Of a stretch of DNA of 64,000 nucleotides, positions 1 to 10,868 are shown piece by piece. Under the pieces are notes generated by a model that ran no database searches, was not told the origin of the DNA, and worked only from the letters and a program-made list of their open reading frames with translations. Numbering within the stretch: the first letter of the stretch is position 1; every line of letters starts with the position of its first letter. Origin of the DNA: Cadophora sp. MPI-SDFR-AT-0126 (lineage: Eukaryota; Ascomycota; Leotiomycetes; Helotiales; Ploettnerulaceae); NCBI GenBank assembly GCA_020747065.1, contig JAGMVK010000005.1, positions 248,001 through 312,000 on the forward strand, given 5' to 3'. Made by a program: the position numbers and the translations under genes.

Positions 1-3000
1 TAACCATTGACTCGGTCGACACGCAGGCCAGTGCGGATACATGGCGGGCTTCTCTTGCTGTTGGTGGAATGACCTGTGCTGCTTGCGTCGGAGCTATTAC
101 TGAAGAATTGGAAAAGAAGTCTTGGGTCAGGAAGGTTGTTGTCAACTTGATATCGAACAGCGCTACAGTCGACTTCGTAGGCGAAGGGCACAAGAATGAT
201 ATTGTGGGAGCCATCGAGGATATTGGATATGATGCAACCATCGACTCTATCGTCGATACAAGTAAGGTTGATTCCAGGGTACGAAGTGAACAGCGTACCC
301 TTGAGATCAAGGTCGATGGAATGTACTGCGAGCACTGCCCATCTCGTGTGCATGCCGCTCTTTCAACGGCTTTCGGCAATAAGATCAGCATCGATAGACG
401 TGTATCCCTGCAGAGCCCTGTTCTGCAAATCACGTATACCCCTCGAATACCGGACTTCACCATCAGGGACATCATCGCAGCTATCTCAGCGGTAGAGGAA
501 GGCATAAATCCTTCAATATACCATCCACCAACGCTCGAGGAACGATCGCGACAGCTACATGCACGAGAGCAGCTACGGATCCTGATTAGAGTGGCCCTCA
601 CCTTCATCATCGCCATCCCAACGCTGATTATTGGCATCATTTATATGAGTCTTGTGCCAGCAAACAATCCAGGGAAGAAGTTCCTGATGCATCCTCTGCA
701 TGCCGGTGTTAGTCGAACACAGTGGTCACTTTTCATTTTGGCAACACCAGTCTACTTCCTATGTGCTGATGTGTTTCATACCCGGGCTTTGAAAGAACTT
801 CGATCCATGTGGCGACGCGGCAGCTCGACACCCATCCTTCAAAGATTCTACCGTTTTGGAAGCATGAACATGCTCATGTCTCTCGGTACTTCTATTGCAT
901 ACATCTCATCTGTCGCGCAGCTCATCGCAGCTGGTGCTAAAGGATCGAAACACGTGGAGGACAGTGGCTTCTATTTCGACTCTGTTGTATTCTTGACCCT
1001 TTTCCTCCTCGTTGGCCGTCTCATCGAATCTTATAGCAAATCGAAAACAGGCGATGCAGTCACTATGCTTGGAAAATTGAGGCCGACGGAAGCACTACTG
1101 ATCGACCCCCCGGGCGGGAGACGATCAAGCGAAGAGACACTCACTGAAAATATCCCAACAGGTGAGCAGCTTGCGAACGGACAAAGGCCGGAGACTGTTA
1201 AGAAGGTGAACGTTGATTTACTTGAATTCGGCGATACCGTAAAGGTTCTCCAAGGAGGCTCCCCACCTTGTGATGGTACGATCGTTCAGGGAGAGTCAAA
1301 ATTTGACGAGTCCAGTTTGACTGGAGAATCCAAACTCGTGAAGAAAAGTATCGGGGATGAGGTCTTCTCAGGTACTGTCAACAAAGATTCGCCTGTGTCT
1401 ATCCAAATCACTGGTATCGCAGGAGCCTCAATGTTGGATCAGATTGTCAAGGCTGTCCGTGAAGGCCAAACACGCCGTGCTCCAATGGAGCGCATCGCCG
1501 ACACATTGACTGGCTATTTCGTCCCATGCGTCACTCTGATCGCCATCACAACTTGGTTGGTATGGCTTGGACTCGGTCTTTCTGGTACCCTCCCACGAGG
1601 TTACTTGGGTCACGACTCGGGTGGATGGGTCGCATGGTCATTACAATTTGCGATTGCTGTCTTCGTTGTCGCCTGTCCTTGTGGTCTCGCACTAGCGGCT
1701 CCCACGGCACTGTTTGTCGGTGGCGGCCTCGCAGCGAAATACGGCATTCTGGTAAAGGGAGGAGGCGAGGCATTTGAGAAGGCTAGCAAGATCGATTGTA
1801 TCGTCTTCGATAAAACAGGCACATTGACCATGGGCGGAGACCCTGTTGTCACAGATTTCGATGTCATGCCTGTTGACTTTGGCACGAACAGTCAAGCGTC
1901 CAAATCAAGCATTCTTCGCTTGGTAAAGGAACTTGAGCAAGCAAAGGACAGTAAGGAGAGCAGCCAAGAAGATTCTCAATCTACTATCTTGGGTATGGTC
2001 AAAGCACTAGAAGAGAACAGCAGTCACACAGTGGCCAAAGCTCTTGTATCATTTTGCAAGAATATGACTGTGTCAGATGTTCATCTTGACAATGTCGAAG
2101 AAATCGCTGGAAAAGGCATGAGTGGCAAATTCGACCTTGATGGATCCGTCGCAGGTGCCGGAACGGAGATGGTCATCGGCAACGAGACCTTAATATCAGC
2201 CAACGATGTCGCAATACCAATACCTGCGCGGTCAGAGCTCGAGAAGTGGAAGCAGGAAGGGAAGTCGGTGGCATTAGCAGCAGTCAAGGTCTTCAATGAC
2301 ACAGTCCAGGAAACACCTGGGGTTTGGCGGCTTGCAGCAATCTTCGCAATCTCGGATCCAATCCGCCCAGAAGCACCAGGTATTATCCGTGCCCTGAAGA
2401 AGAGTGGAAAGGATGTTTGGATGCTGTCAGGTGACAATCCCGTCACAGCCAATGCCATCGGAGCCAAAGTCGGTATTCCTATCTCCAACATCATCGCTGG
2501 TGTCCTACCCAGTGAAAAGGCCAAGGAGATCCGATACCTCCAGAGATCTCTCAAATCACGTACTACTTCAGGAACAGAACATGCAGACAAGCGTGCCCTC
2601 ATCGCCATGGTGGGAGATGGCATCAACGACTCTCCTGCTCTTACAACTGCAGACGTTGGAATCGCCATTGGCTCCGGTTCCGACATCGCCATCTCTTCTG
2701 CAGAATTCGTTCTTGTATCCAGTAACCTCAACTCACTCATCACGCTCCTCGACTTGAGCAAATTTGTCTTTCGACGTATCAAATTTAACTTCGGTTGGGC
2801 TTTGATCTACAATCTTATTGCGTTGCCAGTGGCGGCTGGAGTATTTTATCCTATTTCGAGTGGTGGGAAGCACGTCAGGCTGGATCCTGTATGGGCTAGC
2901 TTGGCTATGGCGCTGAGTAGTATCAGTGTTGTTTGTAATAGTCTGGCTTTGAGAAGTCGATTGCCGGGTGTTGGCTTTAAGGCTAGGGAGGCTGTTAAAG

Positions 3001-3017
3001 TTGGTGGTGAGGATTAA
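1..3017 (+). CDS. copper-transporting P1B-type ATPase, 5' truncated by window edge
   Basis: Pumps copper (probably Cu+) across a membrane using ATP; it resembles the fungal Ccc2/CrpA group. The frame is open from base 3 with no start, so the N terminus lies outside the window; about 1004 residues are visible. Two heavy-metal-binding domains are present: one with GMTCAAC (bases 66-86) and one with GMYCEHC (about 318-338). Then come membrane helices, the actuator TGES motif (about 1320), the CPC metal-site helix (about 1675), the phosphorylated Asp in DKTGTLT (about 1809-1829) and the ATP-domain GDGIND motif (about 2613-2630). No intron is seen. Whether it serves the Golgi (Ccc2-like) or plasma-membrane detoxification (CrpA-like) cannot be decided here. 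The family call is very secure. Confidence 0.95.
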   Translation, partial: TIDSVDTQASADTWRASLAVGGMTCAACVGAITEELEKKSWVRKVVVNLISNSATVDFVGEGHKNDIVGAIEDIGYDATIDSIVDTSKVDSRVRSEQRTLEIKVDGMYCEHCPSRVHAALSTAFGNKISIDRRVSLQSPVLQITYTPRIPDFTIRDIIAAISAVEEGINPSIYHPPTLEERSRQLHAREQLRILIRVALTFIIAIPTLIIGIIYMSLVPANNPGKKFLMHPLHAGVSRTQWSLFILATPVYFLCADVFHTRALKELRSMWRRGSSTPILQRFYRFGSMNMLMSLGTSIAYISSVAQLIAAGAKGSKHVEDSGFYFDSVVFLTLFLLVGRLIESYSKSKTGDAVTMLGKLRPTEALLIDPPGGRRSSEETLTENIPTGEQLANGQRPETVKKVNVDLLEFGDTVKVLQGGSPPCDGTIVQGESKFDESSLTGESKLVKKSIGDEVFSGTVNKDSPVSIQITGIAGASMLDQIVKAVREGQTRRAPMERIADTLTGYFVPCVTLIAITTWLVWLGLGLSGTLPRGYLGHDSGGWVAWSLQFAIAVFVVACPCGLALAAPTALFVGGGLAAKYGILVKGGGEAFEKASKIDCIVFDKTGTLTMGGDPVVTDFDVMPVDFGTNSQASKSSILRLVKELEQAKDSKESSQEDSQSTILGMVKALEENSSHTVAKALVSFCKNMTVSDVHLDNVEEIAGKGMSGKFDLDGSVAGAGTEMVIGNETLISANDVAIPIPARSELEKWKQEGKSVALAAVKVFNDTVQETPGVWRLAAIFAISDPIRPEAPGIIRALKKSGKDVWMLSGDNPVTANAIGAKVGIPISNIIAGVLPSEKAKEIRYLQRSLKSRTTSGTEHADKRALIAMVGDGINDSPALTTADVGIAIGSGSDIAISSAEFVLVSSNLNSLITLLDLSKFVFRRIKFNFGWALIYNLIALPVAAGVFYPISSGGKHVRLDPVWASLAMALSSISVVCNSLALRSRLPGVGFKAREAVKVGGED

Positions 3018-3220
3018 GAGCATGGGATAATGACGAGATAATGGAATGAATTCAATGGGCCTTCTGGCGGGAAATGGAAACAGGATAGCAGTGCGGATAC
3101 CCAATCACAGCAGAATAGCGTTTCTTTATATTTTCTTCCCGATAAAATAAGGATGGACAAAATCAAATTACAAGACTGCTTGAATCTAGAGATTTCAACT
3201 TGGAGTGAAGCATCCAAAAT

Positions 3221-4199
3221 TCAAAAAGCTCCCACTAGCCAAACACCCACCACAAAGCCCATCCCCATCCCCATCCCCAGGGCCCACGCACATCCTTTAC
3301 CATCGTCTCTCCCCAGCATCAGCATCCCCCTCCTCCCCAACCCCGCACTACTCTCCATACCACCATCCTTAGCTTTCCCCTCATCTTCATCTTCAGCTTC
3401 GGACTCCACCTTTGCCACCGCATCAACCTGCTCAACCATCATATCAAACATCGATTGTAACGCGGCTTCTTGGGCGGTGATCTGGGATCTCACGGAGGCG
3501 TCGACGTTGTCGTACCAGGGGGAGGAGACGATGGCGGGCCAGTTGTAGCCGGATATGAGGAGGGAGGGGTGGATGGTTGAGGGTGCTGCGGCTGTTTGGG
3601 TGAGAGGGTTGGGTTAATTGGGGGAGTCAGATTTGGTTTTGGATTGGATTGGTTTGGGGGGGTGAAGGGGGCAGGGGTGAGGGGATTGGAAAGAGGGGGG
3701 AGGGGAAAAAGGAGGAGATGGGGAGCATAAGGGAAGGAGAGGATACATACCGTAGACGGCGGCTGTTATCCTGGGATACTCAGGTCCTGCTGTCCATGTT
3801 GATTGGACTGATGTTAGGGCGAGGTAGATGGATGCTGCGTATTCTTCCTTGCTGTTTGAGAGGCGGAATGTTGGGGGGAGAGGGGGGAGGAATGGAGATG
3901 GGCTGGGAGGTGTTAGGGTTTTGCTTTAAGTTTAGAGGGGTTGAGGATAGAGGGGTTGGAAGGTAGAGTGCAGGGGGAATATGGAGGAGATTTGGAAAAG
4001 GGGAATGCGAATGGGAACGAGAGTGGGAATGAGGAGGTGAGAGACTTTACAGTGAGACTGTGTTGATTGCGTTGGTGGGTGTTGATATGCTGTAACCGGT
4101 GTGGGTTGCGGGTATGTAGGGTGTTGGCTGTTGTGCTAAGACTAAGTCCGTGGAGGCGGCTAGAAGGGTGGAGAGGAGAGTGATGTAAGGGATCATCAT
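3221..4199 (-). CDS. small secreted protein with C-terminal hydrophobic anchor, 3 exons
   Basis: Function unknown. Exons read 4199-4051, 3851-3751 and 3591-3221, joined by introns with GTAAAG/CAG and GTATGT/CAG ends; phases match and give 206 aa. The N terminus is a signal peptide (MMIPYITLLSTLLAAS followed by an Ala-Gln cleavage-like site). The mature part contains Trp/Tyr-rich segments such as SGYNWPAIVSSPWYDNV. An acidic stretch follows, and the last ~20 residues are hydrophobic and glycine-rich, which suggests a GPI anchor or single membrane tail. It converges with the copper ATPase gene 203 bases away. I do not recognise the family. Confidence 0.75.
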
Positions 4200-5097
4200 G
4201 GCTATGTCTTCAAGGGCGGAGGATGAGACTCTGAGATGGTAATGTAAAAAAGACAAACAATTCAATGCACAGTAGTCAAACCAAGAGAAAGTAAAAAGGA
4301 ATTGGAAAGTTATCGGAAAGTGAATCTGCTTCTCGGAGTTCTCCCCATACATAAATGCAAGGAACCACCATATCGTCCCATCGATATGTTGAGCAGCTGC
4401 AAGTTTCCGTTAGTGTTTGATTGGAATCTAGATTAGGTAGTGAGAAGTCGATGTTCCTGCATGGCTCCTAGTGGTAATCATGCTGTGGCACAGTGGCTTC
4501 GTGTTTTGTACCCTTAGATCCATATATCTGTACTAGTGTGCTATGAGATGGGACGGGATCCGAACGGGAGGGACGGCGATGTGTTGGTGGATGCAAAGAG
4601 CCGCTTCGGGGATTGGTGTGGTACTAGGTATTCAGATTTTGAAGTTTGCGGGATCAGGAAAAGGCCAGTAAGGCCAGCATGGCACAGTTGGTACGCTGAA
4701 TTATTCAACTTGTTGCACGAATACACAAACCCCGTCCAAAAAGGCTTCATCGGCAACGGTCTGCGAAAGTGCTTGCTACCGCTACCAAAGTCACGGTTGG
4801 AAAATCTAGCTGCCTATCTTTATCAGTCAGCTCGAAGGAAGTAAAATCGGTTTGCTGACAACCAAAGATTAAATAGCCACCAATTCTCGCATCCACAGCT
4901 TTTCTGTGTATTTGTTGTTTACCTGCCCTCGCTACCCCTGAACTGCGGGGTCTGCAACAGGGGCAAGCCTCGGTTGACGTCACCACTCTCCACTGCAAAA
5001 AATTTGCACAAAGCAAAGACAAAAAAGTAGAAAGCGAGCCTCATATCAAACCATTGAGAATAAACCAAAAACCAAGACCAAAAAGCAATCAAAAGGC
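4200..5097. other. intergenic, no gene seen
   Basis: Upstream region of the small secreted protein gene. Short open frames at 4536-4844 and on the opposite strand have no recognisable protein features. A poly-A-rich patch near 5000-5100 precedes the tRNA terminator. Confidence 0.5.
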
Positions 5098-5102
5098 AAA
5101 AA
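5098..5102 (-). terminator. Pol III terminator for tRNA-Gln
   Basis: A run of five T on the minus strand lies about 20 bases past the tRNA 3' end, the usual RNA polymerase III stop. Confidence 0.5.
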
Positions 5103-5122
5103 GAATTGAATGCTTTCACATA

Positions 5123-5224
5123 GGTCGTACCCGGGCTCGAACCGGGGATTCGGGAAAGGATAAGATATCCGTGATTTTGATATGAAGTCAAAATCCCACG
5201 TGCTAACCGCTACACTATACAACC
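5123..5224 (-). tRNA. trnQ-UUG: tRNA-Gln (anticodon UUG) with 31-base intron
   Basis: The minus strand folds as a cloverleaf. The acceptor arm GGTTGTA pairs with TACGACC, the T arm CCCGG/CCGGG encloses TTCGAGC, the D arm is GTGT/GCAC, and the anticodon stem TGGGA/TCCCG has one G-T wobble. The loop carries TTG at positions 34-36. A 31-base intron (5157-5187) sits after position 37, the canonical place for eukaryotic tRNA introns. The mature length is 71 bases before CCA addition. The internal A and B boxes act as the promoter. Confidence 0.93.
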
Positions 5225-6185
5225 GAATTGTAAACGTGAATGTAACGGGACTGCTTATTTGGATACATAACGCAGCTAGAATTTTCCTCGTTTGGACGTT
5301 GGGCGTGAAGCAAAAACTTCGGCACTAATTTGCTAAGCGATGTGTACTTTGGTGGGGCTGGAAGGGCATGGTTTCTGCTCCAAAAAATAATGCCGTAGCT
5401 GATTTTGAAGGATATGGCTGGGTCAAACATTAATTCATACATCCAGCGCAGCTTGTTCCATACCAAGACTCAGGAACCTTCTAAAAATGGGCAGAAGGCT
5501 GCCTGTTGCACTTGGAAATGGCCCATGGAATGGTGATGAGATTTTAGCGTCGGATACGGAGTTCGCTTTTCGTCTCTCCATACCGCGAACAACCCTCAAA
5601 CTTGCTGCGCCGTTTTCCTGTCGTGCAGAACACTTTCAGGTGTTGAGAAAAAACCCTTTGCAGCGGATTCCGAGTGAGAAATTTCTTCTTGATCCTCGAA
5701 AATGGTCGAAGACTTTCATGCTCCGCGCTCTCAGCCTTTGAGTGCAATTCGATGCCTCCACAAAGCATTTCGACGGCCTTCATGCCTCATCATGTCCGCC
5801 CCATGCATCAGGGAGAGCTTGCAGGGTAATACTAGGCAGTCGAGGATCTGATAACACCTTTTCAAAAGTGGACCCGTGCTATCATCTTATCTGATGATCT
5901 TGCAGACGCCTCATCTACATTTTGACCAACCAGAGTCCCCAGACTACCGGCTCGGGGGTGACTAGCATGCATGTTTGACGCTACAGTCAGGCTATATTGA
6001 AGCTTTCACGGAGTAATTTCAGACCGCCATCCCACCTTTTTCATACTCAGGGCTCTGGGCGTACGAGTGTATAAGGTGTAGGTGTTTCCCCTTCTTCGGG
6101 CGTCCCCATGCTCTCTTCGTTCTTCTCTCTCAAGATCTTCATCTCAATCTAGTCGCAATCGCCCGAAAACTCTCGTAGCACCAAG
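5225..6185. other. intergenic, upstream of MFS gene
   Basis: No gene recognised; the small open frame 5487-5741 has no domain signal. A pyrimidine-rich tract (about 6085-6165) just before the MFS start looks like an ordinary fungal core promoter or 5' leader. Confidence 0.45.
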
Positions 6186-7844
6186 ATGGCCTCAGATAAT
6201 CAGGATGCCATTCTAGAGACTACTCTCAACGAGTTAGAAATGGCACCAATTCCCCACACAGCTACTACTCCCACCATCCCAGCTACAAAGCACAACGATC
6301 CATATCTCGTCGCCTTCACAGACCCATACGATCCTGACAATCCCCTAGATTGGTCAACAGGTCGAAAGTGGGCCGTGACCGATGTGCTCTCAGCAACTAG
6401 CTTCAACCGCATCATGGTGTCCACCATCATGGCTCCAGCTCTATCTACCATCGCCAAAGACCTGGACATGACACCTGCCGAGTCGGCCATGGCACTATCA
6501 ATATACCTTCTCGCGACGGCTTTCGGTCCGCTTCTGATAGGCCCCATGTCCGAGGTCTATGGTCGAGAGATCGTCCTCCATGCTTCCAGTCTCTGGTTCC
6601 TCATCTGGAATATCGCCTGTGGATTCGCAAATTCAAAGGAACTTTTGATCGGTGCTCGGTTCCTGGCCGGTTTTGGTGCAAGTTCAATATATGCTCTTGC
6701 TGGCGGAGTTCTCAGTGATGTGTGGCGGCCCGAGCAGCGAGGTCGATCGCTGAGCATCTATCTGCTCATTCCGCTACTCGGAGCATGTGTTGGCCCGATC
6801 ATTGGTGGATTCATGGCGGAGCGGACGACTTGGAGATGGATGTTCTGGGCTACGTCTATCTTCCAAGCTGTCATGATGATTGCGACGGTCACCACGTTCA
6901 AAGAGACTTATGGTCCGTTGATTCTACACCGGCGAGCCGAAAAACTTCGTCGCGAGACTGGACACCAGCGATACCATACCGAGCACGAAGATCTGGAGCG
7001 GGATAAAACCTTGCTTTCGACCCTTGGCAGGGCGTTCTCGCGTCCGCTTCGGCTCCTGGCGTTTCACCCTGTCATACAAATCACAGCAGTCCTAGAAGGC
7101 TTCAACTACGGTCTCCTCTACATCGTCCTCTCTACATTCTCAACCCTATGGATTTCTCACTACGGGCAATCAGTGGAGATCAGTGGCTTGCATTATATCG
7201 CTATTTCGTTGGGTGAGGTGGCTGGTTCACAGATCTGCGGCTTCTTTGTAGATTTCTTCTACCGTCAACGAAGAGCCCGTAACCCAACTGGTGTTGAGAC
7301 TCCAGAATCAAGACTGCCCATCATGGTTCCCGGGATTATCGTCGGATATCTCTTCCTTTTGTTTTACGGATGGACTGCGGAAAACCGTGTATACGTATGT
7401 ACTTTTCCCTTCCCTGTCAATCTCTAAATCTGGGATCTCGGATTAAAGACGTGTCTTATGGTCAAGGTTCGACATCTTAGGAGTCGAAATCTTGATCCTC
7501 TGATCTTGCCTGTTGCAGCGCTAACATTGTTGTAGTGGATAGCTGTCGATGTAGCAATACTCATTTCTCTGATGGGCATCCAATGCGTCAGTATGATCAG
7601 CACTGCATACATCATTGATTCGTATTCTGGTCATACTTCATCGGCCATGGCAGCGACGAGGTTCATTGAATCGATGTGTGCGTTTCTGTTTCCGTTGTTC
7701 TCCCCGCGGATGTATGAGGTGCTTGGCTATGGTTGGGCGAACACCACGCTTTGCTTTATCGGGCTGATCATTGGACTGCCGTATCCATGGGTTTTGTGGA
7801 AGTATGGTGCCAAGTTGAGGGCGAAAGCTACTTCGAGTTATTGA
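6186..7844 (+). CDS. MFS drug:H+ antiporter (DHA1-type), 2 exons
   Basis: Likely plasma-membrane exporter of small molecules driven by the proton gradient. Exons 6186-7394 and 7536-7844 are joined by a 141-base intron (GTATGT/TAG) in phase 0, giving 505 aa. The N terminus is cytosolic (about 70 residues) and leads into the fungal DHA1 signature NPLDWSTGRKW. Membrane helices follow, with the loop motif GPMSEVYGRE and the antiporter-type motif C region around LLGACVGPIIGGF. The C-terminal half has the expected central loop and six further helices. The substrate is unknown. The next gene on the same strand is a secreted FAD oxidase, so a role in exporting a metabolite is possible but not shown. 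Confidence 0.92.
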
Positions 7845-8917
7845 GCCGAGATGAGGAGAAGTCCATGTGATAAGGTAGGTTGAGAAACACGGGGATTTGG
7901 ATCAAAGGATGGTTGAAATACTTGTGCACGGCTAAGAAGCAGCGATTGATCAATGCAAGCGGAGTACTCTACCGAGCGGTGCTCCATCATATATTTTACT
8001 TGAAGCGATCTTCTTTTCAGATAATTCTTGGCTACCTTGCGGTCGTTCGTCCTTGATCTGGGAGCAATGCATCAAGGAGGCTCGCAAACAGCAGAACATA
8101 AAGCTACTGTCAACCCATATATAAGTGTCAGGATAATCTTATTTCGTCCGCATGCTCCTTTTTGGGAAGAAATGACGAAAAATCTGATGTCGAAGGCTGA
8201 TGTTGAGGCTGGGCATGTTTCATGAATCATAGCCCTCAAAGCTTGACGGTAAACACCAATTACTTGGTTCCGGCATTGTGAACAGAAACAGAACTAGTCT
8301 TCTTTAGGAAGCGCAAAACGAATACGGCCAAACTGGTCGTGAATGTGGAGACAAGTAAGGACGATCAACATCGGCAATTGTTGACTGAGTCGCAAGGGAA
8401 GATTGGTTTGCCATTCTATTCCTCTTCGGTAGTCTTGATTATGACGTTGTTCTGCCGGTAGTTGCTATCTGGGGATCCCAGGTCGTCCATCCCTGGTCAT
8501 CCAAGAAGGAAATATTTTCTCGGATTCTCGTATCTCGGATCTGGGTTCGCTACGTTCTCCACCAAGGCTTTTCCGTGGTTTGTGGAATGGCCCTATCTCA
8601 ACTCCTACATTGGCGAATGGCACACAATCCTAGTATCGATTGCCACGAGGTTACGCAAGTCAATCTGAGGTAGTCGCTGTCCCTTAAATTTAAAGTGGAA
8701 GTCCTCCATTGCCCCCATGCCCCCACGCAGTCGTATCCAATACGGCAGCGTCATGTCGAGGCTCAACTGATGGGCACAGCAAGTTCTACCCTCAAGAACA
8801 AGCGACAGTTACGTATGCATATACTCCACATCAAGATCCAGGACAGCAGGAAACATCGTGGGAACATGCTAGAGCCCTGCTCTTTAGGAAAGTATATGAG
8901 GCGTAGCAATCCCGATC
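7845..8917. other. intergenic, nothing recognised
   Basis: About 1.1 kb between the MFS and FAD oxidase genes. Short open frames (for example 8028-8225 and 8462-8668) lack domain, signal-peptide or splice support. Confidence 0.5.
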
Positions 8918-10868
8918 ATGGAACTCTGCGGCCTCCACCGTTCGACAAGAAGTATCACCAGCACAATGATTACCACGATATTTGTGGCCACAGGGTTTTT
9001 GTTAGCATCCGCGAATGCATCCACTAATGCTTCCCTGTCTGCGTGCAAAAACAACCCTTTTAATTCTTCCTGGCCCTCGCTCTCGGATTGGGATAGCCTC
9101 AACAGCTGTATCAATAACTCGCTTCTCTCTACAAGACCTGTGGCTTCCACATGCTGGCCCGGCAATCCTTTCAACTCTAGCATGTCATGCTCTACGGTTG
9201 AAAGCAACTGGACCTCGAGTATCTTCCATGCAGCATTTCCTGAGTCTATTGGAACACCGCTATTTGCCAATAATTCGTGTCTACCTCCTGGATCCTCTGG
9301 ATACTTGGAGTCTCAAAATTGTCGCTTAGGCGGTCTTCCGTCATACATTGTCAATGCAACATGTGCTTCTGATGTTGCGTTTGCCATGAAGTGGGCCGCT
9401 GATAGGAACCTGCGCATTGTTGTGAAAGGAACTGGACATGATCTTGCTGGCCGGTGTGTATTCTCACCTTTCTCTTTTTCTGAAGAGCATACTGGTTCTA
9501 GAAAATGAAGAGCATACTGATGGATCTTGCAGGTCGAGTGGCGCTTTTGGGCTGTCCATCTGGACTCGCAATGTCAAGGATATCAAGCGCAACACGGCGT
9601 GGAATGTTCCTGGCTTGAATCAAACCGAAGACGTCTTTATCTTCGGGAGCGGTGCAAACTGGGTCGAGGTTCTCAAAGCAGCCATGGCAGAAGGCAGACT
9701 GGTCACGACAGGTCAAGATCCCAGTGTTGGACCGGGTGGCTACATCCAGAATGGAGGTCATGGACCGTTGTCCAGCACCTATGGCTTGGGTTCGCAACAG
9801 GTCCTCCAAGTCACAGTTGCCACGACCACTGGAGAAGTGCTTGTTGCCAACGATGTCCAGAATGCGGATCTCTTCTGGGCCATCCGTGGTGGTGGAGGAG
9901 GACAGTACGGTGTCGTGACCGAATATGTCATCAAGCACTTCCCTCAACCTAGCAACGTTGTTTTCGGAAGTATGGTGGTCTCGCCCATTGGCGAAGCTGG
10001 CGTGAACTCGTCCTGGGATGCCGCTGCTGTCCTCTTCAAAGCGCTTCCTGACCTGATGGACGCTGGAATTGCTGGTGCTATGACTATGGCTTCAGGTCAA
10101 AGCAGCTTGAAATTCAGCCAAACCATTGGCAACGGTACCTCGGGTGTCGTTGCTGGTCCTGTCTTCTGGGCCTGGAACACAACTACCGAGTGGATGGACA
10201 ACCTCATCAATCCGATCGCGTCTAAAATCCGTGCTATGGGCAGCAATGCAACTCTATCAGTAACCTACAGTGCAAAAATCATGTCCAACTACAGCTCTTT
10301 CTACAGCGCCATCTCGGGAAGCAACACCGCAGGGGGAGGAGGAGTCACCGCATCCCGCCTCCTTGGCCGTGCTCACCTAACTGATATGCCCGACGAGAAA
10401 CTGGTCAGCTACCTCCGTCGCTCACTCGTTTCTCAAAATGCCACCGCTGGGGCATTCGCGACAGTTGGCTTCTCCGGCGGCTCAGGCGTACAGAACGCTC
10501 CCAAGGAACGATGGGGTGCGCTGTTGCCAGCTTGGAAAGATGCATACCTGCACGTATACGTCGGTGGCGCTTCATCGACTGTGAACGATACGACGTCGCC
10601 GCAGGCAGCGCTCCAAGCAAATGCGAAGTGGATCGAGGAGGAGAAGGAGGCGCTGTTTCGCGAGTGGGCTCCTACCTCGGGTGCTTACCTGAATGAGGCG
10701 AATCCGTACAACTCGCAGTTTAAGCATGATTTTTATGGAAATTCGTATCAGGGCTTGCTGGATGTCAAGAGGAAGTATGACCCCACGGAGAGTTTGTTTG
10801 TACTTGCGGGGGTGGCTAGCGATGGCTGGAATTATGATCTCCAGACGGGAACTCTTTGTAGAGTATGA
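8918..10868 (+). CDS. secreted berberine-bridge-type FAD-linked oxidoreductase, 2 exons
   Basis: Flavin-dependent oxidase of the VAO/BBE family, predicted extracellular. Exons 8918-9453 and 9533-10868 join across a 79-base intron (GTGTGT/CAG) and give 623 aa. A second Met at base 8966 starts a cleaner signal peptide (MITTIFVATGFLLASANA) and may be the real start. The FAD-binding domain has a KGTGHD motif whose His (residue 174) is the expected covalent FAD site. No Cys appears at the second attachment position, so single-covalent FAD is likely. The C-terminal BBE domain ends with NPYNSQF, YGNSYQGLLDVKRKYDP and a Trp-Asn-Tyr tail. Many N-glycosylation sites are present. The substrate is not predictable; sugar, alcohol or secondary-metabolite oxidation are all known in the family. 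Confidence 0.92.

Noticed and set aside
2081..2782. 233-residue open frame on the minus strand inside the copper ATPase gene
   Set aside because: Antisense shadow of a clearly coding region; no domain or start context of its own.
4536..4844. Possible small gene between the anchored protein and tRNA-Gln
   Set aside because: Amino-acid make-up looks random and no features were found.
6186..10868. Considered as a secondary-metabolite cluster
   Set aside because: No PKS, NRPS, terpene synthase, P450 or cluster regulator is near.
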